Assembly (NCBI GenBank): GCA_013314865.1
Contig: JABUEV010000147.1
Span: 1-6,494 of the forward strand
Direction of reading: 5' to 3'
Origin: Bacteroidales bacterium
GTDB lineage: Bacteria; Bacteroidota; Bacteroidia; Bacteroidales; VadinHA17
DNA: 6,494 nt
Below, in pieces: positions 1-5,835 of this stretch. The notes under the pieces are model-generated. The model saw only the letters and a list, made by a program, of their open reading frames with translations, was not told where the DNA came from and made no database searches. A program made the translations under genes and the position numbers. Numbering within the stretch: position 1 is the first letter of the stretch; every line of letters starts with the position of its first letter.

Positions 1-1362
1 TTTCTTGGCTATTATGGTTTTATTCCTGTCGAGGATGTAAATTAAGGGTGTGGACTGAACATTGTAGTAAAAGTCAAAACGTGTCCTTCTCTCAGGATCC
101 CAGCCATTAATCCAGTTCAGATTATTGTCCTCAATGTATTTTGACCATTTTGCCTTGTCACCTGTAGTGCATACTGCAAACACTTCAAGATTTTCATTGC
201 CTGACTTGTCATAATATGCCTTGAGTTTGGGAGTTGCTTCCTTACAGTGGCCGCAATCCGGCTCCCAGAAATAAAGTATGGTAAACTCCTTTTCAATGTC
301 ATATAACGATACGTATACACCTTTATATGAATTCATTACAAGGTCATGGGCTTTGTTTCCTATCAGGTTTGGCCTTATCAGGTCTGTCTGTTTCCTCAAA
401 TCATTTCTGAAATCTTCTGACACCCAGTCAGCTTTTCCGGATAAATAGATATCGTCAGCGATTTTCAGAAATACTGCATCATGACCCATAATTTCACTCT
501 CTCTGAAGTGATTGTAAAGGTATACCGCAACATATTGAAATACCTTGTAATTACTGCTGTATTTTGAAATCAGCCTGTCAATCTCCTTGTTAATTGAATC
601 GGGAGACTGTATTACAACATTTCTGAAGAAATTATCAAGCCTTGCAAACAGCAAGGGAGTTCTCAGGTACCTCTCATCTGTAAGATCAATATTGTCAAAG
701 AAGTGATCCTTATGATAGGTATATGAGAGTACCCATTTCAATGAATCGGGATTGTCTGCCCCGTCAGGAATTTTAAACTCGGGAACTTCTATAGGCAATA
801 CGGCTTTCACAAGCGTGGAAAGAAGATTATTTCTATTGTCTGCAATTACTTTTCTGAGGTATGCTTTCATTTCCTCTTCCTGTTTCTTTTGTGCTGCAGT
901 GAGGATTCGAACTGAATCGCTGTTTTGCTTGTTTATCTGGATTCTTTTTACAATGCTCCCGGCTTTCTCCTGCATCGATACCCATTTTTTCTGATATTCG
1001 ATGAAAGCATTGTTTTCTTCTGATCCTTTGAATTTCAGCGTATTGAAATAATCATTCCATGAAAATGAAATAGAAAAAACCTGGTCTTCTCCCATCAATA
1101 TTTCAAAATATTTCTTCCCCGGAAGCACTAACAGGTAAATTCCCTGCGGGAGTTTTTCATTTCCGCTGAAAACCCCATACCCGCTGGCATCAAGAGTTAA
1201 GGTATCCTTGATATACTGTTTATCTCCGAAGTGATATCCCAGATAAATTACCGAATCCTGAAGATTATCTGCCTTGACAGTAATCTCATAGAAGTCGGGT
1301 TTCTGAGCACAGGATAACAGAGAAATTGACAGAAATATTAATCCTTCAATGGCATATTTCAT
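1..1362 (-). CDS. TlpA/DUF5106-type thioredoxin-fold lipoprotein (3' end outside window)
   Basis: Reading the minus strand from ATG at 1362-1360 gives 454 codons with no stop before the left edge, so the C-terminus is missing, probably a few tens of residues. Residues 1-18 form a lipoprotein signal peptide ending in the lipobox LLSC, with Cys18 as the likely lipidated residue, which places the protein in the cell envelope. Residues about 22-130 are beta-rich and resemble the DUF4369 domain. A charged helical stretch follows, then a helical DUF5106-like region containing SEIMGHDAVF. The thioredoxin fold occupies roughly 345 onward, with WEPDCGHCK (redox Cys370 and Cys373) and a cis-proline segment STPLIYILD (Pro439). 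In Bacteroidota such proteins are thought to act as envelope thiol-disulfide oxidoreductases; the partner is unknown. The family call is strong and the specific substrate is not inferable. The gene is divergent from the glycosyltransferase and has its own consensus promoter. Confidence 0.93.
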   Translation of the reverse strand, partial: MKYAIEGLIFLSISLLSCAQKPDFYEITVKADNLQDSVIYLGYHFGDKQYIKDTLTLDASGYGVFSGNEKLPQGIYLLVLPGKKYFEILMGEDQVFSISFSWNDYFNTLKFKGSEENNAFIEYQKKWVSMQEKAGSIVKRIQINKQNSDSVRILTAAQKKQEEEMKAYLRKVIADNRNNLLSTLVKAVLPIEVPEFKIPDGADNPDSLKWVLSYTYHKDHFFDNIDLTDERYLRTPLLFARLDNFFRNVVIQSPDSINKEIDRLISKYSSNYKVFQYVAVYLYNHFRESEIMGHDAVFLKIADDIYLSGKADWVSEDFRNDLRKQTDLIRPNLIGNKAHDLVMNSYKGVYVSLYDIEKEFTILYFWEPDCGHCKEATPKLKAYYDKSGNENLEVFAVCTTGDKAKWSKYIEDNNLNWINGWDPERRTRFDFYYNVQSTPLIYILDRNKTIIAKK

Positions 1363-1388
1363 CCTTTACAAATTTTAAAAGATGTACG

Positions 1389-1418
1389 CAAAATTAGTTA
1401 AAGCAATTTCTTTGCCAA
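1389..1418 (-). promoter_or_regulatory. Bacteroidota-type promoter of the lipoprotein gene
   Basis: On the minus strand, TTG (1418-1416) is followed after 19 bases by TAATTTTG (1396-1389). This is an exact match to the Bacteroidota housekeeping promoter pattern TTG / TAnnTTTG at the expected spacing. Transcription would start near 1383, leaving a leader of about 20 bases before the ATG at 1362. An AAGGA stretch just before the ATG could be a weak ribosome binding site. Confidence 0.7.
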
Positions 1419-1451
1419 AAGATAAACGAATGATAATTGGGAAATATGAAT

Positions 1452-1459
1452 TAAATTTG
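1452..1459 (+). promoter_or_regulatory. Putative -7 element of the glycosyltransferase gene
   Basis: TAAATTTG matches the Bacteroidota -7 consensus TAnnTTTG and lies 28 bases before the ATG at 1488. No good TTG is seen about 19-20 bases upstream, so this is a half-match. The surrounding 14 bases (1451-1464) recur exactly in front of the AraC gene at 5798-5811, at almost the same distance from its start codon, which supports a promoter role. Confidence 0.5.
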
Positions 1460-1487
1460 ATAAGTTAACAGCAGATAAGGATCCGAC

Positions 1488-2411
1488 ATGAAGATTTCCA
1501 TACTGATACCGGTTAACAATTTCGACATTGTAGCACTTGTTTACAGTATTAAAAACGGCATGGAGAAAGTACCCGAGTTTTGTGAGATTCTGATTGGTGA
1601 TGACGGATCAACTGAAACATACAGGGAGAAATATCTGTCCCTTGCAGGTGATAATGTAAGGGTAATTGTTTCAGATAAAAACATCGGACGCGCTGCCATA
1701 AGAAACAAACTGATAACTGAAGCAACAGGAGATTATGTTCTTTTTATTGATGCAGATGCTTTGGTGCCGGGCAACGCCGATACTTACATGAAGAAATACC
1801 TCAACTACATTAAACTGTCAAAAGTAATCTCCGGAGGAATCCTATACAGGAAAAGCCCTCCTGGCGATCCTGACAGGATGCTGAGATGGAGGTATGGATA
1901 TTACAGGGAAGCCAAAAAAGCCAGGGAAAGAAACAAGAATCCGTATGCTGCCTTTTCAACATTTAATGTCTTGATTGACAAATCAGTATTCTCAAAACTG
2001 AGATTTTATGAGGAATTAAAACAGTACGGCCATGAGGATACATTGCTGAGTTACCAGATGAAAAAGGCCGGAATTGAAATTCTTCATATTGACAACGGGC
2101 TAATTCATGAGGGACTTGAAACAAACAGTGAATTTCTGGCCAAAACCAAGCTGGGGATCGAAAATCTGAGCCTGCTGTATGACAGGGTCACTGATAAAAA
2201 GACTTTTACTTCTGTGGTTAGATTACTCCAGACATATAACAGGCTCAGAATTTTTAAACTGAATAAAATTCTGGCCGCCTTCTTTATACGCTTCAGGGAA
2301 AAAATGGAAATACGCCTCGATTCAACACGAGTTTCCCTCAAATTATTCTGGTTTTACAAAATCAGTCTTTTCTGCACTTTCAGGGAAATCCACGGAAGGA
2401 AGAAAAACTAA
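1488..2411 (+). CDS. Family 2 glycosyltransferase (GT-A fold)
   Basis: This 307-residue protein should transfer a sugar from a nucleotide-sugar donor to a glycan or lipid acceptor on the cytoplasmic face of the membrane. The N-terminus MKISILIPVNNFD is the usual first beta strand of GT2 enzymes. GDDGS (37-41) binds the nucleotide, NIGRAAIRN (65-73) is the typical following helix, and FIDADAL holds the DxD-type metal-binding pair Asp88/Asp90. YGHED (180-184) supplies the probable catalytic acidic residues. The last 50 residues are basic with hydrophobic patches (261-270, 284-298) that may attach it to the membrane; there is no clear transmembrane bundle. The start ATG follows an AAGG at 1477-1480. 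The gene stands alone, divergent from the lipoprotein and convergent with comB, with no polysaccharide cluster visible, so the acceptor and sugar cannot be named. Two consecutive stop codons (TAATAA) end it. Confidence 0.94.
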   Translation: MKISILIPVNNFDIVALVYSIKNGMEKVPEFCEILIGDDGSTETYREKYLSLAGDNVRVIVSDKNIGRAAIRNKLITEATGDYVLFIDADALVPGNADTYMKKYLNYIKLSKVISGGILYRKSPPGDPDRMLRWRYGYYREAKKARERNKNPYAAFSTFNVLIDKSVFSKLRFYEELKQYGHEDTLLSYQMKKAGIEILHIDNGLIHEGLETNSEFLAKTKLGIENLSLLYDRVTDKKTFTSVVRLLQTYNRLRIFKLNKILAAFFIRFREKMEIRLDSTRVSLKLFWFYKISLFCTFREIHGRKKN

Positions 2412-2433
2412 TAAATTTCTTAGTTTTTTTGTG

Positions 2434-2446
2434 CTCAGTGCCTGAG
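2434..2446. repeat. Small perfect hairpin in the convergent gap
   Basis: CTCAG (2434-2438) and CTGAG (2442-2446) form a perfect 5-base inverted repeat around a 3-base loop. The T-run lies before the hairpin on the plus strand (2424-2430), and on the minus strand the hairpin is followed by A's. It therefore does not have the order of an intrinsic terminator for either neighbour. Confidence 0.4.
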
Positions 2447-2449
2447 TTA

Positions 2450-2493
2450 GTACGAAGAATGATACAAATAAATGAAAGAGGATACCTTCGTAC
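2450..2493. repeat. Inverted repeat between convergent genes, possible weak terminator
   Basis: GTACGAAG (2450-2457) is exactly complementary to CTTCGTAC (2486-2493), separated by 28 bases. On the plus strand the second arm is followed by an AT-rich stretch with a short T-run (AATTTTT, 2504-2509). It lies in the 140-base gap between the converging glycosyltransferase and comB genes, where a bidirectional terminator would be expected. The long loop and the weak T-tract make a classical intrinsic terminator doubtful. It could equally be a remnant of a dispersed repeat. Confidence 0.4.
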
Positions 2494-2551
2494 AATAATT
2501 TGAATTTTTGCACTTGCTTTCCCATATTAATTTCAGATTTTTTTTCAAATT

Positions 2552-3244
2552 TCATATTTCTTTCTTTGAGAGGCAGTAAATACCTTCACTCATTTTCTCA
2601 GCCTGCAGGACAAAATCAAATCTGTCAGCCATTGTGCAAAGAAAGAAATCAGTAGGAGGGGAGAAATCAATATTTTCCTTTAAAAAGAACCTTTTGCCCG
2701 AGCCTTTTCTCAAATCAGATATCTGCTCATCAAAGCTTGTGTTTTTACCCCGAAGCCTGTCAGCTATAAATCTTGCACATATCAAATCCTCTTCAGCAGA
2801 AATTTCAGCTCTGTAGCCCATTGCAACAAGACTTAAGTGTGCAGGATTAAGGTGTTTAATGAACTGAGCCACGGCAGTTGCGTTGACAAGGCTTCCTGTG
2901 ATAATTGAATCGGCATTAACAGCGTTTATCAGTCCCTGTGTTCCTGCTGTCGTGGTTAGAATTACTGTTTTGCCCTCAAGCGGCGTTTTTATTATTTCAG
3001 TCGGACTGTTTCCCAAATCAAAGCCTTCTATCTTTTTTTCATTTCTTTCTCCTGCAAGAATTGAATTCCTGTATTTCCCCTTAATTTTAAATGCCTGTTC
3101 AGGAGTGCCTGTTACTATTAGCCTTGCTGCGCCTCCATCGATAATGTAGCAGGCAACCGAGAAGGCCCTGAAGACATCTATTATCACTGCCAGTCCGCGT
3201 GCTTTTTTTGCTCCTTCGACAAACTCCAGAATTTCGATTTGCAT
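2552..3244 (-). CDS. comB: ComB-family 2-phosphosulfolactate phosphatase
   Basis: The 230-residue product matches the ComB family (2-ph_phosp) in length and motifs. In methanogens ComB removes phosphate from (R)-2-phospho-3-sulfolactate to give 3-sulfolactate during coenzyme M synthesis; it is a Mg-dependent cytoplasmic enzyme. Visible family motifs in order are VIIDVFRAFS (20-29), AGERN (64-68), GFDLGNSP (74-81), TTTAGTQG (97-104), GSLVNA (117-122) and EEDLICARF (151-159). The ATG at 3244-3242 precedes the first beta strand directly and fits the family start. Bacteria of this type are not expected to make coenzyme M and no comA, comC or comDE lies next to it. The true substrate may be sulfolactate phosphate from another sulfonate route, or a related 2-phospho acid; this is inference. 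I found no clear TAnnTTTG upstream. Family call strong, reaction in vivo uncertain. Confidence 0.88.
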   Translation of the reverse strand: MQIEILEFVEGAKKARGLAVIIDVFRAFSVACYIIDGGAARLIVTGTPEQAFKIKGKYRNSILAGERNEKKIEGFDLGNSPTEIIKTPLEGKTVILTTTAGTQGLINAVNADSIITGSLVNATAVAQFIKHLNPAHLSLVAMGYRAEISAEEDLICARFIADRLRGKNTSFDEQISDLRKGSGKRFFLKENIDFSPPTDFFLCTMADRFDFVLQAEKMSEGIYCLSKKEI

Positions 3245-3279
3245 CAGATCATGTAAATTTCAGCCAGTTAAAATAACAA

Positions 3280-3309
3280 TTATTTTTCTTAAGCTATTTT
3301 GTATATTTG
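3280..3309 (+). promoter_or_regulatory. Probable promoter of the YihY-family gene
   Basis: TATATTTG (3302-3309) matches TAnnTTTG exactly. Nineteen bases upstream is TTA (3280-3282) in place of the ideal TTG. The predicted start of transcription near 3315 leaves about 20 bases before the ATG at 3337. The leader is T-rich with no Shine-Dalgarno sequence, as is usual in Bacteroidota. Confidence 0.55.
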
Positions 3310-3336
3310 GCATTAGTTTTCAGATAATTTTCTTTC

Positions 3337-4674
3337 ATGGCTGATCCACTCTCCTGGGCCCTTAATAAGCTGAAACAGATAAATGACACTATCTGGAACA
3401 CCTCTTTGTCAGAGATCTCAAGAACAAAGTCGTTTATTATCAAGCAATTAAGAATTATTGTTGTAGCTGCCCGCGGCTTTGCAAAAGACAAGGTGGAACT
3501 TAGAGCCTCTGCTCTGACATTCTACTCACTTCTTTCGATTATTCCTATAGTGGCTATTGCTTTTGCAATTGCCAAAGGATTTGGTCTTGATCAAAATCTT
3601 GAACAGTTGATAGTCAAGGAGCTGGAAAGCCAGCCTGAAGTTTTGAACTGGCTTCTTCAGCAGGCAAGGAATGCTCTTCAGGAAACAAGAGGCGGATATA
3701 TTGCAGGTGTTGGAGTGATAATTCTTTTCTGGTCGGTAATATCACTTCTGGATCAGATTGAGGGCTCTTTCAATCACATCTGGCAAATCAGATCCTCAAG
3801 GGTATGGTACAGGAAATTCACCGATTATCTTACCATAATGCTGATTGCGCCGGTGTTTATTATACTTTCAAGCAGTGTCACTGTATTTGTGAGCACCGAA
3901 CTGAATGATTTCATTTCCAACGCAAGGATGCTGGATTTCTTTAAACCAGTTGTTTCCTTCCTCGTGAAGCTCATACCATATATTCTTACAGGAGTAGCTC
4001 TTACAATTTTGTATATTATTATGCCAAACACCAAGGTGCGGTTTGTTCCTGCCTTTGTATCAGGCATTATAGCCGGTACGGTGCTTCAGCTTCTGCAGTG
4101 GCTGTATATAGACCTGCAGTTTGGCATAACGAAACTGAGCAGTATTTACGGAAGTTTCGCAGCTATACCTCTGTTTATTATATGGCTCCAGGCAAGTTGG
4201 ATTGTGCTCCTGCTGGGAGCTGAGCTTGCTTTTGCCAACCAGAATATCTCAAGATATGAATATGAATCGGAGGCATTAAATGTTAGCAACTATCAGAAAC
4301 GGGCACTGGTTCTGATGATTATGCAACTAATAATCAAAAATTTTGTGTCGGGTGAAAAACCTTTGAGTGCAGAAAATATAGCTACCTCTCTGAAAATACC
4401 AATACGACTGGTAAACGATATTCTCCAGGATCTGAATAATGTAAAAATTATTTCAATTGTACATGATAACGAAGGAAAGGAGAGGCTGTTTCAACCGGCT
4501 ACTGACATCAATAAACTGACTGTAAGTTATGTACTTACTAAACTTGACAGGAAAGGAACTGATCAGAATGTTTTTATAAAAAGCAATAATTTTGAGAAGA
4601 TCGTAAATATGCTGGATAAGTTTGACAGTCTTACTGCCATGTCTGAATCAAATATTCTGATTAAAGATCTTTAA
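3337..4674 (+). CDS. YihY/BrkB-family inner membrane protein with winged-helix-like C-terminal domain
   Basis: The 445-residue protein has a cytoplasmic N-terminal stretch (1-55) with the family signature LRASALTFYSLLSIIP (55-70). Six predicted membrane helices lie at about 61-83, 120-142, 163-187, 208-229, 236-256 and 273-299. The conserved segments FWSVISLLDQIEGSFNHIW (131-149) and YGSFAAIPLFIIWLQASW (271-288) are typical of the YihY/BrkB family (often called, wrongly, ribonuclease BN). Function in this family is not settled; an envelope or transport role is usually assumed. Residues 319-400 form a soluble domain that looks like a winged helix: LSAENIATSLKIP (343-355) then IRLVNDILQDLNNVKIIS (356-373) and a short beta hairpin. 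A longer C-terminal region is common in Bacteroidota members. The ATG has no ribosome binding site but leaves a full-length family N-terminus. Its stop overlaps that of the convergent bioG gene. Confidence 0.93.
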   Translation: MADPLSWALNKLKQINDTIWNTSLSEISRTKSFIIKQLRIIVVAARGFAKDKVELRASALTFYSLLSIIPIVAIAFAIAKGFGLDQNLEQLIVKELESQPEVLNWLLQQARNALQETRGGYIAGVGVIILFWSVISLLDQIEGSFNHIWQIRSSRVWYRKFTDYLTIMLIAPVFIILSSSVTVFVSTELNDFISNARMLDFFKPVVSFLVKLIPYILTGVALTILYIIMPNTKVRFVPAFVSGIIAGTVLQLLQWLYIDLQFGITKLSSIYGSFAAIPLFIIWLQASWIVLLLGAELAFANQNISRYEYESEALNVSNYQKRALVLMIMQLIIKNFVSGEKPLSAENIATSLKIPIRLVNDILQDLNNVKIISIVHDNEGKERLFQPATDINKLTVSYVLTKLDRKGTDQNVFIKSNNFEKIVNMLDKFDSLTAMSESNILIKDL

Positions 4675-5405
4675 GACACAGCACTGTTCTCTACCTCGGG
4701 TCTGACAGGCTCCTCTTTATTCTCTTCCGGATAGTTTTTAACAAAGCTGATAAAACTTGTAAAGGAATCCCATTTATTGAAAATGTAATGAGGAAGCGGG
4801 AGTATAATGTGTTTTGTTGAACTCTGTTTTGACCAGTAGCTTTTCAGATTCCTTGCAGGAAAGACTCTGTCTGTCTCACTTGTGACTGCATAATCCCATC
4901 TGAATCCCGGTTCTCCCTGCTCCATAATACGGTTGTACAGCCATCTGAGTTCATCATGCAATGATTTGAGGTTTCTTCCGGGGATCCGGTCCCTGTTCAG
5001 CAGATATGTTTTTTTGTCGCCAAACATGCGGAGATAAAACTTTTCCATATTATGCTCTGTCAGGTTATTCAGAGTACCTTCAAATATTTCAGGCGGAATT
5101 CCATATCTTTTATCTGCCGGAACAGGTGTTCCGTTGACAGCAATTGTGGTGTCAGGAATAATGTTTGTCTTAGGAAAGAGGTACTCTGCAGCCCACACAC
5201 CAAGCGACCATCCAATCAGAGTAATTGATTTGTAGGTTTTTGTTTCAGGGAGTATAAGTGCTTCCTCTGCACTGTAATTGTAAAAAAGAATGAAGTCAAA
5301 ATCATCATTGCATAAAGGAGTAAAAACATTTTCATCCGTGCCCCAACCACCATAAAAGATTACAAGAGTATCATTCTTGTCTCTTCTTCTGATATATGTT
5401 TTCAT
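4671..5405 (-). CDS. bioG: BioG-type pimeloyl-ACP methyl ester esterase (DUF452 alpha/beta hydrolase)
   Basis: BioG cleaves the methyl ester of pimeloyl-ACP, releasing the acyl chain for biotin ring assembly; it replaces BioH in many bacteria. From ATG at 5405-5403 the protein has 244 residues. FYGGWGTDE (17-25) is the typical DUF452 N-terminal oxyanion region. GWSLGVWAAE (65-74) is the nucleophile elbow with Ser67. SETDRVFPARN (176-186) carries the likely Asp179, and LPHYIF (204-209) the likely His206, completing a catalytic triad. Residues about 225-244 form an acidic, probably disordered tail beyond the usual domain. The reading frame stays open upstream to a TTG at 5441, but the ATG start aligns with the family and is preferred. 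No bioC, bioF or bioD gene is next to it, although BioG usually sits in a biotin operon. It has its own exact-consensus promoter. Its TAA stop overlaps the YihY stop within TTAA. Confidence 0.87.
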   Translation of the reverse strand: MKTYIRRRDKNDTLVIFYGGWGTDENVFTPLCNDDFDFILFYNYSAEEALILPETKTYKSITLIGWSLGVWAAEYLFPKTNIIPDTTIAVNGTPVPADKRYGIPPEIFEGTLNNLTEHNMEKFYLRMFGDKKTYLLNRDRIPGRNLKSLHDELRWLYNRIMEQGEPGFRWDYAVTSETDRVFPARNLKSYWSKQSSTKHIILPLPHYIFNKWDSFTSFISFVKNYPEENKEEPVRPEVENSAVS

Positions 5406-5458
5406 TAGTGTCCCCGGAAGATAAAGAAAACAATCAATCAACCAATTCTACTTGCCTG

Positions 5459-5488
5459 CAAAGATAGTTAATTTTAAAAAGGAATCAA
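5459..5488 (-). promoter_or_regulatory. Bacteroidota-type promoter of bioG
   Basis: On the minus strand, TTG (5488-5486) is followed after 19 bases by TATCTTTG (5466-5459), an exact fit to TTG / TAnnTTTG. Transcription would begin near 5453, giving bioG a leader of about 48 bases. The site lies between the structured RNA element and bioG, so bioG can be transcribed independently of that element. Confidence 0.68.
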
Positions 5489-5503
5489 TAAAGAAGGTAA
5501 TAA

Positions 5504-5699
5504 AATAAAGAGGAGGAAGGGCGGATTTGAAAATCTGGGAGCGGGCTTTATTAGTGAGATAATTCCCGTGTCTACTGTCTGATAAAAGGACGGAACCATG
5601 GTTAGCTGGCGCTGATCCTAAGGTTCCAGATGTGAAAGTCAATGTCTGCAATACAATCCTGATGATTTTCACATCCAACCCTTATTATCTCCTCTTATT
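5504..5699 (-). ncRNA. Candidate structured non-coding RNA of about 200 nt, class unknown
   Basis: The two ends pair: 5504-5515 with 5689-5699 (11 pairs, one bulged base), continued by AAGGG (5517-5521) with CCCTT (5679-5683). Inside are several hairpins. GATGTGAAA (5629-5637) pairs with TTTCACATC (5667-5675). The central hairpin has outer GGAACC/GGTTCC (5592-5597 with 5622-5627) and an inner 7-pair stem (5600-5606 with 5611-5617) closed by a 4-base loop. CGGG/CCCG (5542-5545 with 5565-5568) encloses ATTA/TAAT, and a small GATT/AATC hairpin lies at 5524-5535. The segment is visibly richer in G+C than its flanks. A near-consensus promoter immediately upstream on the minus strand suggests the transcribed strand, and U-rich sequence follows the last arm on that strand. 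Size and end pairing recall 6S RNA, but I cannot assign it. A long leader of bioG or a MITE-like repeat are alternatives. Confidence 0.5.
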
Positions 5700-5721
5700 C
5701 CATTTAGCATGAGCTTCGAAA

Positions 5722-5753
5722 CAAATTTAGATATTTTTTACAAATTATTCAAA
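5722..5753 (-). promoter_or_regulatory. Promoter reading into the structured RNA element
   Basis: On the minus strand, TTTG (5753-5750) is followed after 20 bases by TAAATTTG (5729-5722), matching the Bacteroidota promoter pattern. The expected transcription start is near 5715, about 15 bases before the first arm of the terminal helix of the element at 5504-5699. No protein gene begins downstream before bioG, so this promoter supports a free-standing RNA or a long bioG leader. Confidence 0.6.
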
Positions 5754-5798
5754 TCATTGACAAAAAATATTTTTGCTTAAAAATCATTAAATAATGCT

Positions 5799-5806
5799 TA
5801 AATTTG
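5799..5806 (+). promoter_or_regulatory. Putative -7 element of the AraC-family gene
   Basis: TAAATTTG matches TAnnTTTG, with TTA (5777-5779) 19 bases upstream as an imperfect -33 element. It is 29 bases before the ATG at 5836 and lies inside the same 14-base sequence found before the glycosyltransferase gene. A second match, TATTTTTG at 5768-5775, lies further upstream with only TTA (5745-5747) 20 bases before it, and could be an alternative promoter. Confidence 0.5.
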
Positions 5807-5835
5807 ATAAGCATCTCAACATCCTATTTAAGTTT

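Larger units (their letters stand above)
5406..5835. other. 430-base intergenic region without a protein gene
   Basis: Between the divergent bioG and AraC genes, reading left to right, lie the bioG leader and promoter, the folded element at 5504-5699, that element's own promoter, and the AraC promoter. The stretch 5700-5835 is very AT-rich and holds only promoter-like sequence. Open frames in this region start with non-ATG codons and have no recognisable protein character. Confidence 0.7.

Noticed and set aside
752..994. 80-codon plus-strand frame
   Set aside because: It lies wholly antisense to the lipoprotein gene, whose domains and CGHC motif show that the minus strand is the coding one.
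2424..2446. Intrinsic terminator for the glycosyltransferase
   Set aside because: The T-run comes before the small hairpin rather than after it, so the order is wrong for the plus strand.
2343..2555. 70-codon minus-strand frame that overlaps the comB stop by ATGA
   Set aside because: The 4-base overlap looks like translational coupling, but the product matches nothing I recognise. It runs through the repeat-containing gap and ends antisense to the glycosyltransferase. Most likely a chance frame.
2883..3149. 88-codon plus-strand frame
   Set aside because: It is antisense to comB, which has clear family motifs throughout.
5406..5441. Upstream TTG start for bioG adding 12 residues
   Set aside because: The ATG at 5405 gives the usual BioG N-terminus, whereas the extra residues have no family counterpart and would need a rare start codon.
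5448..5678. 76-codon minus-strand frame between AraC and bioG
   Set aside because: It starts with TTG, shows no protein family features, and coincides with the folded RNA element and the bioG promoter.
5504..5699. MITE or insertion-sequence remnant with terminal inverted repeats
   Set aside because: The ends are inverted repeats, but I see no target-site duplication in the flanks, and the several internal hairpins plus the upstream promoter fit an RNA gene better. A genome copy-number search would decide.
5794..5835. Upstream in-frame ATG for the AraC-family gene
   Set aside because: It would overlap the -7 element at 5799-5806 and lengthen the N-terminus beyond the usual distance to the WHFHPE motif. 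It remains possible if the promoter at 5768-5775 is used.
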